A DNA stretch of 64,000 nt, from contig JAGEMR010000014.1 of the NCBI GenBank assembly GCA_021030915.1, positions 248,001-312,000 on the forward strand, written 5' to 3'. Made by a program: the position numbers and the translations under genes. Below the pieces are notes generated by a model that worked only from the letters and a program-made list of their open reading frames with translations, was not told the DNA's origin and ran no database searches. Below are positions 33,660 through 45,240 of the stretch, one piece after another; positions within the stretch are counted from its first letter, which is position 1; each line of letters begins with the position of its first letter. The DNA is from Astrothelium macrocarpum (lineage: Eukaryota > Ascomycota > Dothideomycetes > Trypetheliales > Trypetheliaceae).

Positions 33660-36600
33660 ATGAACTCATCAGATGAAGAGACTCGAATAACTGAGGCTGC
33701 GCAGATACAATTTGGCAATGGTACTTCAAGCGATGACTCTTCGAGTGACTTACCTAACACAAGGTTCAGACGATTCCATCGTCTAGAGAATATCGATGAG
33801 TTAATCCGGACAGACCGTCGTCTCCTCAAGAAACCAATCAATGACGGCTCCGAGCTCAAGCAATATGCGGTTCGCCTTGCACGCCTTGCTAATGCCTATA
33901 ACGATCGTAAACATCAGACGCTTGCAGCGTACGATAACGCCAGATCGTTGTACTTTCATCGTCTTGCCCTTGCCATTTACCTCTGGACGCGCCAGTAGAT
34001 CTTCGAGCAGTCATGCGCTCGCAGCTTGCTTTAGATCTGCTGACCAAAGCAGATAAGAAGGAAGATCGAAAGATCATGGACGAAGCATTTAGCCATGCAG
34101 ACGCTGCCTTGGCCTTAAATACCACTCGCAGCGGAATAGCATACATAGAACAGCTGGACACTCTTGCTAATGTGCTTCGTCAACGTTACTTGTTGTGTGG
34201 AAATCCTGCAGATCTCGAACGCTCTGTTGAGCTCCTAGAGCAGGAAGTCGAAATCAGCATCGATGACCTTGGTGCCTTCCAGAACCTGTCGTACTCTTTA
34301 TCTCTTCGATACCAACTTTTGGGGAACGTCGAGGATTTGAATAAAGCGATCGAGCTTGGTATGAAGTCAATCCAAAGCGAGAGCATTAGCATGGAGTCTT
34401 TTGTCGATCGGGTACGCAATCTAGTTGGCTTTCTGGAAGTGAGATTCTTGCGTTACAAACTTCCGGGAGATATCCAGGTTGCAAAAAAACTCCTTAATCT
34501 TACGGTCGGCATGGTGAACGCAGAGAGCTCCCGGTTTGCTGCCCTTAGCGGAACCTTGAGTCACATACTTCGAATATCGTTCGAGGCATCGAACAAATTG
34601 GAAGATTTGGAAGCAGCAATCAACATTGCGCGAAAAGGCGTTGCGGTCTCAAACGCGCCCTCCGATAAGAAGAGTATGGTTCAGAACGAGCTAGCATTAC
34701 TCTTGGCTGCACGGCACAGACGACTTGGTCGGAACAATGATGCGTATGAGGCCTTGCAATGGTACAAATCAGCTTTGGACATACAAAATACAGCTGGATT
34801 AGACCACCGCTTCATATTGAACAATATGGCTGCTACATACGACGATCTCTACTGCTCCACGGGCGAAATTGGCCATCTTCGAGAAGCCCACAAGCTGCAA
34901 CTGAAGGCCATGGAATCACCACACGCCAGTGCGACCCCCAATATATGGCTAAATAGTGCGAACAACTGCATCCGCCTCTACATATCAGACGACAAACACA
35001 TTGAATACATTTCGCAAGGACTCGGTTTTATCCATAAAGCTCTAGCATTAGCACAAAAACAAAAGTCTAATGAATGGGCCCAGACATGTGTCTCTGCTGG
35101 CCTCCTCTATGATTTCAAATATCGAAAATCAGGCGACACGGAAGATTTTGGCAGTACGCTTGCTATGTATCTGGCTGCATGGCACCTGAAAACAGCGTCT
35201 TCTTTGACGAGGCTGAGGGCGATTAATCTTGCATGCGCACATTTGATCCGAAGCAATCGATGGAGGGAAGTGTGGCTGTTTCTTCAAGATGCTGTGAAGC
35301 TCATTCCTATCTTCTGTGCCTCGTCTCCGAACCAGCAGGATCAGCAATACATGATCTCGGAGCTCTCTGGAATGACAGCTGTTGCTTGTACCGCCGGTCT
35401 TGTTGTAGGCGAGAATGCTAGAGCTTTAGAAGTTTGGGAGGAAGGTCGAGGCATGATAGTATCCTCGTCTTACCATGGTGTTAGAGAGCTGTCCAGGTTG
35501 GAGGATAAGCACCCAGACCTATATGAGAAGTTTTGCAAATACAGAGCTTCTACATTCGAACCCGAGTATCCAGCCAATGAAATCAGGGAAAACTCCTTGG
35601 ATGATGCATACCTACGGCGGGATCAAACAGAACATGACAATATGAATTTACTGCACGATGTTGTCCAGCATATCAAAAAGCGCTCCGGATTCGAGGGTTT
35701 TTTGCGCCCATTCACTGCAGCCCAGATGCAGTCTCTGGCTGGCGAGGGTGCAATTGTCGTCCTGAACTCGTCTGAACACCGTACGCATGCAATTCTGGTG
35801 ACCAAAGCGCGCATAGATAGCATTGAATTGACCAGCCAGCTGAAGCAAGTCAAGCGCTTCCAAGGAATCAAAGACTATTACAACAAACTGACAAGAGGCT
35901 TTCCAGAATCCAATATCAACAGACCACTCAGTACGACTGAAATGAACTACAAAATGAGGATCCTGCTATGCATATTATGGGATGACATCGTGAAACCAAT
36001 CTGCGACGCGCTGGGCTTCACCTCGGAAAGAATGAGTTCAAGGTTGAATGAGAAACCTCCCAACCTCGGCGCCTGTCGAATCAGATGGATGACTGGTGGC
36101 ACACTCTCGGGACTGCCACTGCATGCCGCAGGTATCTGGGCCGGCGACTGTAAAGACGTTCTTCCAAAAATGGCACTGTCGTCCTATGCAGCTAGCTTTC
36201 GCGCCCTCAGTTATGCTTACGAAAGATCAAGGGGCATTGAACGAGCTGTATTGCGTGGACTCATCGCCAGTATGGAAAGGCCGGAGCTAGATGTTCTTTA
36301 TCGGAGAAAGAAAATGTTCCTAAAAAGCGCGAAGCAGGAAACACAATTGATACAAACCGCAAATCGCATGATTCAATGGACAACACTTACCCGTCCCTCG
36401 GCGCAGAAGACGCTTCACGAACTACCAAATTACTCCGTCGTGCACTTTGTCACCCACGGTATATCTGACCCCAAAGATCCATCGAAGAGCCATCTTGTCC
36501 TGATGAATGTGGCCAAGACCGAAAGCTCTGCAGCCCAATCAAGCACATCCATGACTCAAGTCGTACCTGATAATCTTTCCGTTGTAGACATCTTCCGCTG

Positions 36601-36934
36601 TAGAGCGAACAACGCCGTTTTGGCCTTCCTTAGTGCATGTTGTACCGCCGACGAGCAGGTTGAAAAGTTGGCGGACGAAAGTCTCCACATCGTGAATGCC
36701 TTCCAAATAGCCGGGTTTCCCCATGTGATTGGGACGTTGTGGCCGGCTAGCGAAGTCGTCTGTCCGGTCTTTGCCAAGACTTTCTATCAGGCGCTGGAAT
36801 CATGGACCGGTGAAGGAGCGCCACTGACGAACGACTTGATTTCGTTTGCAACCCAGCATGCAATGATGGAATTGATCCGAGGCTATGTAGACGAGCCGTG
36901 GCTGTGGGCGTGCTTTGTACACATGGGCCCATGA
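33660..36934 (+). CDS. TPR-CHAT caspase-like protease
   Basis: Two exons, 33660-33906 and 33996-36934, giving 1061 residues; the intron (GTAAAC to GCCAG) is my best phase-consistent choice and is the least certain part. The N-terminal ~600 residues are helical repeats of TPR type, with repeated units such as SGIAYIEQLDTLANVLRQRY, GNPADLERSVELLEQEV and GNVEDLNKAIELG. A linker leads to a C-terminal CHAT domain (caspase HetF-associated with TPRs; clan CD). It shows RIRWMTGGTLSGLPLHAAG, the catalytic histidine in VVHFVTHGIS (His903) and the catalytic cysteine in AFLSACCTAD (Cys964), followed by HIVNAFQIAGFPHVIGTLWP. Both dyad residues are present, so it should be active. In fungi, CHAT or subtilase genes adjacent to gasdermin genes are thought to cleave them; the TPR part is the probable sensor. 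It could instead act in another death pathway. Confidence 0.85.
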
Positions 36935-37743
36935 GACTTGATTGGGTTAAGATGGCGAATGGGAGATCGCCCAGAGAGGCAAACGTTTCATATTCAACAT
37001 TGTGCCACTGTGCGTTCATCTTGCGCCTCGATTGCACTACCAGAGTTGGATCAGTGAGATTGGCACAGGGTACGCGCTGCAGGATCATGACCCGCAGCAG
37101 GCAAGCAAGAATTGCGTGTTCATGAAAATAGATTTACAGAGGCCCGGAATGGCTGGTTCTGAAACCCGAGCAGAGTTACGCGCGCATATTTATGGGGGCC
37201 GATTCGTCTTGAATAGTGCCGTGGTGGTGGGGCTTGAAAAACCAATCAGAAGACAGCCAGGATCCACTTGGGCGCGCAAACACAAGCCACTTCTTTTCGA
37301 GTTCAACTTTCGAAACCAATCAATTGAAGAGTCATGTAACAAGTTTTGTTACGACTGAAGCATGAATAGAAGCTATGAGCAAGCTGAAAGGACTTGCCCA
37401 CATTTAGTGGTACGTGAAAGAATCCAAGATTGGGCGGTGCAACCTATGGATTGTAGAAATAGTTCTACGACCACTTCAGTGGGCACCGAACTATCTATCA
37501 TACCTCTTTTTCGATCTTCTATGTCTATCGAATTCTATTGCTGCATACGCTTCCAGGCCGAGATCCCTTTGCGAAAGAAGTCAGTCGTTTGCTGAAAGTG
37601 CCTTTCCAAGCCAAAGTCGACAACATCCAATTGCTTTGAGTCCAGCCGCTCCATTTGTTTTCTGAACGGAGAAGGGTGGTTTAAAGAACCCAGCTCATTA
37701 TCTTGATTGACGCGTTTGGAAAATACAAGGTGCTCTAAAGCCC
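36935..37743. other. Intergenic interval, no supported gene
   Basis: About 800 bases between two co-directional genes. Open frames continuing past the CHAT stop (36898-37358) show no CHAT or other domain; presumed 3' flank and promoter. Confidence 0.5.
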
Positions 37744-39081
37744 ATGCCTGCGAACCCTGCACTAAATAGTCTACGACCTGAAGCATCGTCTACGGATCGG
37801 GTTGATGATGCAAGTACCAGTGTGTCTAGCAATCAGAAGAGATCATGCAGCGCTTCCAGTATTCCATGCACTTCAAACACTACGGATGTCATCAATGGCC
37901 TGGGTGGTCATTGCTGGTGGGTGCGCGATCAAATCCAGCAGCAACCCTCAGAACTATTTTCGGTTCTTCCGGATTACACTGCCGGCATTTACATACCATA
38001 TTCGAAACCTTTTATCAATCTCTGGAGAGGGGTGTCACGCTACATTCTGGCAGAAGAGCAAATGAGTATCAATGACATCACCACCTGCTTGTGCGAGGAT
38101 GGCATTCTCGAACAGAAATATGAGAACGAAAATGGATTCGCAGCCCAGAGTCTTGTGTTTGCAGTCATTGGCTGGCAAACGATGCTTTATGAACCAGATT
38201 TGCGCTCATGTCCGCCTACTCAACTTGCGATCAGAAACGAAATGGGAATGCATCAAGGGTACAGCAGGATATGTATCAAGCAGGATCTCTCTGCTTGCAA
38301 GAGAAACTTGCCCGATTTTCTCCTAGGGTTCGGCGTTTTGCTACCTCCGGAAAATTTCGACCCATCAGACTCGTGCGATGAAAATGATGGTTTCTCCGAA
38401 ACTAGATCGGTCTCTGCGGCTTCATTGAATGCTCATTTGCTTGCTACCATTGGAGATATAGACATTGAGTGGGTTGATAGCCTTTCATGTCATCTGGAAT
38501 TTGATATGCGTACTCGGAAATTATTTATATTTCGGTATCCAGCCTTTTGCGCTCGACATGCACCACCGCTCAGAGCATCAGAGGCCCTTTTTAGTCCTAT
38601 TCACGCTTGTGCGACCCGAGCGCAAGGCACGAAGCAGTGGGCCAATGCGCGCGAGGTCACCGAGCTTTTGCACGAGACGATCTTATCATACAGACTACTA
38701 TTCGGTCAAAACAAGAAAGCAAGACGGTTATACCGCCGCCTCAAACCGTTCAAGGATCTTTCAACAGAAGGTTGGGACGAATTGCTTGATTCGCTATCTG
38801 GTCAAAAACAAATGCAGATGCCTTCCGCATTTACATTGGAAGTTCGTGAGAGGGAAGACTATGATCTTGCTTACGACTTTCCGATCCTCGGTCCCAGATT
38901 AGCTGTGCTTTCGAAACTGCTATCAGCAAAGAAAGCGCGAACATGGAAAGAGCTCTGGAACGACAAACGTGATTCTGCTTCATGGCTAACACTTTGGGCC
39001 GTGCTTGTTTTCGGCATACTAGGGATCATATTGGCATTGCTTCAGGTGGTATTTCAGATGATTCAAGTCTTTCAACATTAG
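37744..39081 (+). CDS. C-terminally membrane-anchored hypothetical protein near the CHAT gene
   Basis: A single exon of 445 residues from the ATG at 37744. The first ~50 residues are Ser-rich and probably disordered. A globular cytosolic part follows, with GHCWWVRDQIQQQPSELFSV, YIPYSKPFINLWRGVSRYI and a segment FAAQSLVFAVIGWQTMLYEP. A basic helix region KKARRLYRRLKPF precedes KARTWKELWNDKRDSASWLT and a C-terminal transmembrane helix (about 410-436, WAVLVFGILGIILALLQVVF). The W-x(n)-W-A-V-hydrophobic ending is recurrent in ascomycete hypothetical proteins. This is a tail-anchored layout with the body facing the cytosol. No known domain is recognised. Proximity to the gasdermin/CHAT pair is suggestive but proves nothing about a link. 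Confidence 0.75.
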   Translation: MPANPALNSLRPEASSTDRVDDASTSVSSNQKRSCSASSIPCTSNTTDVINGLGGHCWWVRDQIQQQPSELFSVLPDYTAGIYIPYSKPFINLWRGVSRYILAEEQMSINDITTCLCEDGILEQKYENENGFAAQSLVFAVIGWQTMLYEPDLRSCPPTQLAIRNEMGMHQGYSRICIKQDLSACKRNLPDFLLGFGVLLPPENFDPSDSCDENDGFSETRSVSAASLNAHLLATIGDIDIEWVDSLSCHLEFDMRTRKLFIFRYPAFCARHAPPLRASEALFSPIHACATRAQGTKQWANAREVTELLHETILSYRLLFGQNKKARRLYRRLKPFKDLSTEGWDELLDSLSGQKQMQMPSAFTLEVREREDYDLAYDFPILGPRLAVLSKLLSAKKARTWKELWNDKRDSASWLTLWAVLVFGILGIILALLQVVFQMIQVFQH

Positions 39082-39144
39082 GGATTCCGAGTTGATAAGT
39101 CCTTTCCCCATGTTTTTCCGAAACACCTGGTCCGCAATCGCATC

Positions 39145-39550
39145 TCATGTCTGGAAACCATCCCACCATCTGCCTTTGTCAACCAGCATACCCTTCGCAT
39201 TAAATTCGACACCTTCTTCCTTCAGCAAACCCAACTTCTTCTCGCAATTAATGCCACTTGGTGCCTTTTCCCAGTCGCCCTTAAAGCCACCAATGTACTA
39301 AAATCAACAACATTCATCAGTACAGACCCTTCAAAATGAAGACGTTCTGACATACACCGCTCGCGGCAATGACCCTATGGCACGGGACCTCTGGCGCGAA
39401 TGGATTTCTTCTTAATGCGCCACCGACTGCGCGCGGAGAAGAGTTCAATGCTTTTGATAGCGAGGCATAAGAAGCGATGCGACCAGGCGGAATCTGTTGA
39501 AGAAGCGTGTAAACGCGTGTTTGGTACTCTGTGACATTCGTAGAGGCCAT
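39145..39550 (-). CDS. Methylated-DNA-protein cysteine methyltransferase (DNA alkyltransferase, single domain)
   Basis: Two exons on the minus strand, 39550-39356 and 39297-39145, giving 115 residues. Splicing joins IAASG to YIGGFKGDW. The protein is only the C-terminal DNA-binding domain of the MGMT/Ogt family. It has the helix-turn-helix segment IPPGRIASYASLSKAL, the arginine-finger region SPRAVGGALRRNPF, and the active site VPCHRVI with Cys57. With the cysteine kept it can accept an O6-alkyl group from guanine; alkyltransferase-like proteins that only flag lesions have Trp here. It ends KGRWWDGFQT. An upstream in-frame ATG at 39640 would add 30 residues of a mildly basic leader, so a longer isoform is possible. 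It converges with the membrane-anchored protein gene, 63 bases apart. Confidence 0.92.
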
Positions 39551-40344
39551 GGTTACTGCTGGCGAGATGAAAGATGCCTTTCCGAGAATTGTCTCAAGAG
39601 CAACGTTACTATAAAACACTGTTCTAATGTTTTGAGTCATGAAAAGTTTGCTTGGAAATTACAGCGTGGGACAGTGTTGCGTGGGCTGTGATTGGCCACA
39701 TTGAGCGCATCTCGGAACTTGGCCAATGCACCGTTTTGGTCCTTCAGCTACGCTCATCTAACCGTGGTCCAACGTCAATTTTTTGTGCAATAGACAAGGC
39801 TAGAAGCGTGAATATTCTGCAGCAACTTTCATATACGTTATCTCCAAAGATAGCGTTTCCAGTACCGTGCGCCGGTAGAGATTGCATCCTCCAGACAATT
39901 GACTAAGGATTTGTAATAGTGCAATCAAGATGGCTTAGCACGAGTTACGATTTCTCATTCATGCGTGCAACTCGCGTCAGATAGACAGAAAGAGTTCCAT
40001 CTATGTTGGGTCTCAGCTCTCACCCCAATCGACTTCCCTTTTTATGCAGGCCGCGGCAACTTCTCTGCTTTGAGCCAGAAGTCAACTAAAACCACTACAA
40101 CATGAGTTAAACATCCCCAAAAATACATGCGTACTCAACCAACGAAGGGCTGCGCAGCCATTAATAATTAGTTTCGTCTACAAAGCTTCAGCTTTGTTCC
40201 TGTAGGAATCGTATCACAACATCACAATTCTGCAAAGGAAAGCTATAAAACTATTGGAATCTCCTTCACGATGAATCGAAAAAGACATCACAACTCGCGC
40301 CTTTTCATCCAATTCTCTCTTTTCATCGCCATCAGACCGCCATC
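39551..40344. other. Promoter interval between divergent genes
   Basis: Separates the alkyltransferase from the small secreted protein. Contains a TATA-like element (separate entry); no further gene seen. Confidence 0.5.
40244..40250 (+). promoter_or_regulatory. TATA box of the small secreted protein gene
   Basis: TATAAAA lies about 95 bases before the ATG at 40345, a normal distance for a strongly induced fungal gene with a CT-rich leader (tcatccaattctctcttttc follows). Confidence 0.55.
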
Positions 40345-40830
40345 ATGAAGACCCAATACCTCGCACCAATTATTATTTTCTTATCCACCACAGTCGCACT
40401 TCCGACGTCTGACTCTCCACTCCTCCTCGCCCCGCGCGCACCAGTCTATCAAAACTTCTTCGTCAACACCGCCAAGCCTTCTGCGCCGTTCTGGCAGGCC
40501 GCCGGGAGTCCGTGTCAAAACACTCACGTCCCCGTCACCGGCACATGGCACGCCGACTTTGCATCCCGCATCCAAGCCGACGACGGTTCTGCGTCGTGTC
40601 TTAGCGAAAAGGATAAAGGTATCCAGATCTACGGGCTGATGGCACAATACTATGCGGGAGAGGGCAAGACGACGGATGGAGTGAGAACGTGTGAGGGACA
40701 GGTTAAGTTTGGTGCTGATGGTGGTGTGTATGCGAATTGTGTGGCAAAAAAGGCAAGGACGACGTGTGCGGACGGAACGGAGTTTGAACAGTTTTTGCAG
40801 TGTATCCTTGAGGGTACTGCAGGGACTTGA
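40345..40830 (+). CDS. Small secreted cysteine-containing protein (effector candidate)
   Basis: A single exon of 161 residues. A signal peptide (MKTQYLAPIIIFLSTTVALP, cleavage near 19) is followed by a short pro-like stretch ending LLLAPR. The mature part has six cysteines (57, 85, 116, 132, 141, 153), enough for three disulfides, and no membrane helix or GPI signal. Motifs such as VPVTGTWHADFASRIQADDG and YGLMAQYYAGEGK do not match a family I know. Size, secretion signal, even cysteine number and isolated position are those of fungal effectors or other apoplastic proteins. The TATA box and pyrimidine-rich leader suggest regulated, strong expression. Function unknown. Confidence 0.8.
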   Translation: MKTQYLAPIIIFLSTTVALPTSDSPLLLAPRAPVYQNFFVNTAKPSAPFWQAAGSPCQNTHVPVTGTWHADFASRIQADDGSASCLSEKDKGIQIYGLMAQYYAGEGKTTDGVRTCEGQVKFGADGGVYANCVAKKARTTCADGTEFEQFLQCILEGTAGT

Positions 40831-41825
40831 TTAAGGGAACATATAAAATCGCGACTCAGCATTTTGTTTAAATATCTTTTTGGTTGGAGAGCTAGGTAGT
40901 CTTGTATTTATCCATGGTTGTCATTGTCGTGGTTGCAGGTTTAAAGTTGCGGATGCCTACCACTATTGTAGTTGGTACGTTAATTACAATTTTAAATTCA
41001 ATAATTTGAACACAAGGAACAGCCAATAGTGCCGAGCTTTTATACGCTGAAAGGACTCTTGGTTGTTTCAGTCCTCTGGCATAATCCTCGAGAAGGGAAT
41101 GCCAGACCAGGATTCCGCGCTATCAACGATTACCCACAACGTCCACAAAGATAGACATTACAATTGGAGACGCAACCTGCTGCGTTGCTTTATCTGTTAC
41201 ACGGTGCTCCACGTCCGCTATCCTTTGGGACTGCTCAAAGAACTGCAAACCTAGAAGCTACTTGACGGATTCACAGCCTGATACCTCACTTCGGCTTAGC
41301 CCTCAAACGAGTTGAACCTTTCAATCATGATCTGTAATCCCCCCCGCCAATCCTTCTAAACACCAGATTCTCTGTGCAATACAAACTTTCTCAACTTTGA
41401 TGTTCTGGGCGGTCAGCCCTGACCATATTTTCGACTATCTCAAAGTTGATGGAACGAGATGCGAGATCGAATAACGGCGCTATATGCCATTCAAGGCGAA
41501 GGATACATTTGGCACGCGATATAGCTTTCACAATGTTATGCCTCGTCCCACGCGATGGACTCAGAACATCGGCTTTAAGAGGAACCATAGAATTGCTTGT
41601 TTGACAAGTGGTACTGGCTAACTTAGTTCGCGCAGCGAAGCGGCTTAGACAGGCTCATTGCAGCCGACGAAACTGTGATGTCGATTTAACACTACTACCG
41701 TCACGACAACTTCGTTAATGGATCAAGGAGTTGGTTAGCGAGAGTGCCCTCAAGCTATGATAAGAAACTCAGAAGAAAATACCAGTCACCAGTGACACGA
41801 TCTTCGACCTTCCAACCAATCTATC
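40831..41825. other. Intergenic interval, nothing recognised
   Basis: About 1 kb between the secreted protein and the NLR-like gene (convergent). AT-rich, no domain-bearing frame. Confidence 0.5.
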
Positions 41826-44800
41826 TTACCATAACATCCAAAGGCAAAGTTTGTTGAATTCGTGATCATCAAATGGTGCCGCACGGGAGCCTGGTCTCAA
41901 CTTCTCCCTCAATTCCACGGCTCGAGCCTTGCAGTCCTCACTTTCCGCTTCCGATCCCTTCTCTGCGTACAGCACAGCAAGTTTGAAGTTGGCTCGAGCA
42001 AGCTGTCCTTCTCCCTCCTTGAGAGTTTCCGAGATGGCAACAAGTTGCTTTAGCAGTTCTCTGTTGATGGTTAAAATGACGTCCCTTCTTCGGAAATAGC
42101 TCTACTCACATCGCAGATGCCGATTTTTCTTGTTCTTGCAGCATACATGCGACATCGTATAAGGAGTCACACGTTTTTAGTCGATTTCCAAGCATCTTTT
42201 GCCGAAATGTAAGGGCTTTCGAGGCTAAGCGCATGGCATCTTCACCTCGACCCTGTTGGCGCCGAATGCGAGAAAGAAGGACCATGTCGCCAGAAAAGCG
42301 GGGATTGCCAGTGTTTAGAAAGGTTTCATCGGTGAAATTACTTAGAGAAGGACATTTTTTCAGTGTCTCTTCGGCTTCGTCAGATTTTCCCATTCGAAGC
42401 TGTAGACTGGACAAGTTGCTGTACGAGTTTCCGATCCGGTCCTTTTGTAACCTCATTCGTATATCAATCGCCTTCATATGCATCTCATATGCCTTTTCCA
42501 GTTCAGCCATCTCAGTGTAAGCCAAGGCAATGTTATTCAGACTAGATGCGATGAGTGGATCATCAGGATTGCAGCATTTGGCCCGTAGCTCTTTCGCAGC
42601 ATTGAAACGGAGTAATGCATCCTCGGGCCTGTTCGTGTCGAGATCTATAAGACCGGAAAGATCAACAGCACTGGCAAAAGCAAGTGTACTTTTGTCTGGA
42701 AAGGTATTCAAAGCTACAGTAATGAGGTCGCGGGCCACGTCGTAAAGTTCTCGTTCGTACAAGTACCTAATATTCTCAGCTCTGAGCCAGGATGCCGACT
42801 CTCAGCTTGGGCGGGTACTCACCAGGAACATCGGAGCAAAAGCTCGCCATAAGCTTGCTTGTTCGAGGCTGAGAATTTGTATCGCTCAGCCAGCTTGACC
42901 AAATTGTAAACGTGCGGAAGGCAATTTTCGCATTTGGTCCAGGCTTGAAATTGGTGGCCAACGTCCGCACTCCATGTATCGGGAAACCCCTCGCTTAGGA
43001 AGCCAACTACAAGATCAAAGTATTTTGTTTGCGTCTTCTTTGTCAACCGCTTTAACACAGCAGCCTGTATCAGACGATGCATGGACAAAGTCGAAGTCTC
43101 ATTACTCTTGTCTATCAGAGCAGCTTGCAAGAGGGCTTCTTGAGCGTCACCAAGGCTAAATTCTGTCAGTTGAATACGCTGGCGGTATCACAGGTTTTTC
43201 CACGTACTCCATTTCGTCCTGCATAAACTGAAGGTCTGTCTGTCCCGATGTCTTCGATCCTTCGATAAGTATTTCCTCATTTATTGAATCGGGTTGCAGG
43301 AAGGCCATCAATTGAAGTAATTCGACAGAATCCCCAGAGAGTCTGTTGAGCGACATCTCCCATACAGTGCTCAGGGTATGGTCGTAATCGGTAACACTGG
43401 TCTTTTTTGCATCAATTTTTGCTGCGTTTCGTTCGTAAAGAGGAAGGAATTCTTGCAATGGTATCTTTCGTTGTGATATAAATCCACCGATTTGATTCAA
43501 AGCAAGTGGAAGACCACCAAGGATTCGAGCAATCTCTTTGGCTGTCAAACGATTCGATTGAAGGTCCGCATCGAAACCGGTTATATCCAGCAGCAATTGA
43601 GCACCAGCATCTTCGTCAAACGGTCGTACATGCCAAACTGATGTCGATAGAGCATGGCCGGCATTGAAGTCTCGCGTTGTCAGTAGCACGGAGCCACTTG
43701 CATTTCTAGGCCAGGCAAGTCTGAGGGTCTCCAAGTTATCTGCATTATCAAAAACGACCAACCAAGGCGATTCTAGTTTTGTTAGTGAATGCAGAAATGC
43801 AAGACAGGAAACAGAAAGCCTCCTTTGGGGATCACCACTATCACTGAGCTTGAGCCAATGAAACTATAAGGACTCGGTAGGGAGAGTAGACACGACGATA
43901 TACAGGGTGCGAAAAGTTCCTGAAATAACAGTATACTTACGATTGTCTGCAAGCCACTCCTTTACGATTAACATGGCTGAAACGGCATCCTCAAGCTCCT
44001 CTTTGGTCGCTGCGAGTTTCAATCGTTTGGCAATATCTCTGAAACTTTGCCCCATGGTGATCGAACTGTCGGCAGCTATCCATAGGATGAATTGATATCT
44101 ATGCCTGTTCTGGTTTGCATATTGGAGTGCAAGCTGAGTCTTGCCGACACCACCCATCCCGTACAGGGCAATCGTCTTCAATGTACCTACGCTTTGTCCA
44201 GGATCTAGTACCTTGTGGATGTCTTCTAAAGCGTCCTTGCGCCCATGGAAACGAGGATTGGGCTCCACAGGAATATAATGACACTTGACAGTGTCACTCC
44301 CGCTGGTTTTATTAACCCGCAGATCATCCATCAAGTCCAAGACTTCTTGATATTTGTTTTTGTCCGTCTTCATTCGGGCTATATCTGCCTCAGTCTCCAC
44401 GGCGGAGGACAAACGCTTTATTCGCCGGACGGTCCTGCCAAAGTCCGTACGAAATTCTTCCCATGCGCTTCGTCGTAGTAGTGTATGAGGATGGGTTCGA
44501 AAGAAATGTATGGTCCTCGCATAGAAACATATTACTTCTGTATATACCTCGACAATGGCGTTCTCTAAGCCCCGATCCATCGGAAGGCTCTCTTCATATG
44601 CTCGAAAACGAGGCAGGGTGAGGCTGAGTTCCTCAAGCATGTCCAAAACATCTTGTACTAATGTATCACCAGACGACGAGGCCAGTGTCAGCATCAAGCG
44701 GATGCTGCCCCATACCAGTGCGGTAATTCTTGCATCAGCGCCAAAATAAAGCGCGATTATTGCCGAAAAATCGTCAACAAACTTCAGTCTTGGACCCAGG

Positions 44801-45039
44801 CGATTCAAGGGGGCAAGAGCCGCACGACCGGGTCCGCCAAGCTTGATGCCATTGAGGAGGTCTTCCAGAGACCCAACTTCAATGACGTCCTGAAAATCGT
44901 CGTTTTCGGCAAGGTCTTCTCGATACCGTTCCAGCGCCCGAGTCCACAGAGGACTTCTCAATTGATTGTTTCTGCCCAAGGTCAGCACAACGGGTTTTAC
45001 GGTCAACAACCTCACGTACTTGATGTCTTCTCCTGACAT
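41826..45039 (-). CDS. NLR-like STAND receptor: DUF7708-type N-domain, NB-ARC, TPR
   Basis: Five exons on the minus strand: 45039-43941, 43772-43208, 43155-42823, 42766-42110 and 42060-41826, giving 962 residues with matching phases. The N-terminal ~220 residues (GLYFGADARITALVWG-like region, then EELSLTLPRFRAYEESLP) match the helical DUF7708-type death-inducing domain found on fungal STAND proteins. The NB-ARC ATPase follows: P-loop GMGGVGKT (294-301), FILWIAAD, Walker B LVVFDNADN, SVLLTTRD, and GLPLALNQIGG. A winged-helix region ends at SMHRLIQAAVLKR. C-terminal TPRs include LIASSLNNIALAYTEMAELE and GNSYSNLSSLQLRMGKSDEA. Fungal NLR-like proteins act in allorecognition and response to invaders, switching on cell death when the repeats sense a ligand. 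All NTPase motifs are intact. It is divergent from dipeptidyl peptidase III. Confidence 0.9.
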
Positions 45040-45240
45040 CGTCGGATAGAGAACGTGGAGCGAAAAACATGGTCAAAGCGTGCTGATCAAACAGCAGGGG
45101 TTGATGTAGAATGGCAGAGATGTTCGTGTAACCAAGAAAAAAAAAGCAATTTGGTGGCGGGCTCCAAGAGCGGCTAAACATCATGAGGCTCTACGTGCAT
45201 AATCTTCCAGTATCAAGAACCAACTATTTTGGGGAAGATT
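45040..45240. promoter_or_regulatory. Shared promoter interval, NLR-like gene and dipeptidyl peptidase III
   Basis: 201 bases between divergent ATGs at 45039 (minus) and 45241 (plus). No defined element seen. Confidence 0.5.

Noticed and set aside
43156..43162. Earlier acceptor (GACAG) for NLR exon 3
   Set aside because: It breaks the frame of the downstream exon; the acceptor seven bases later (ATTTAG) restores phase.
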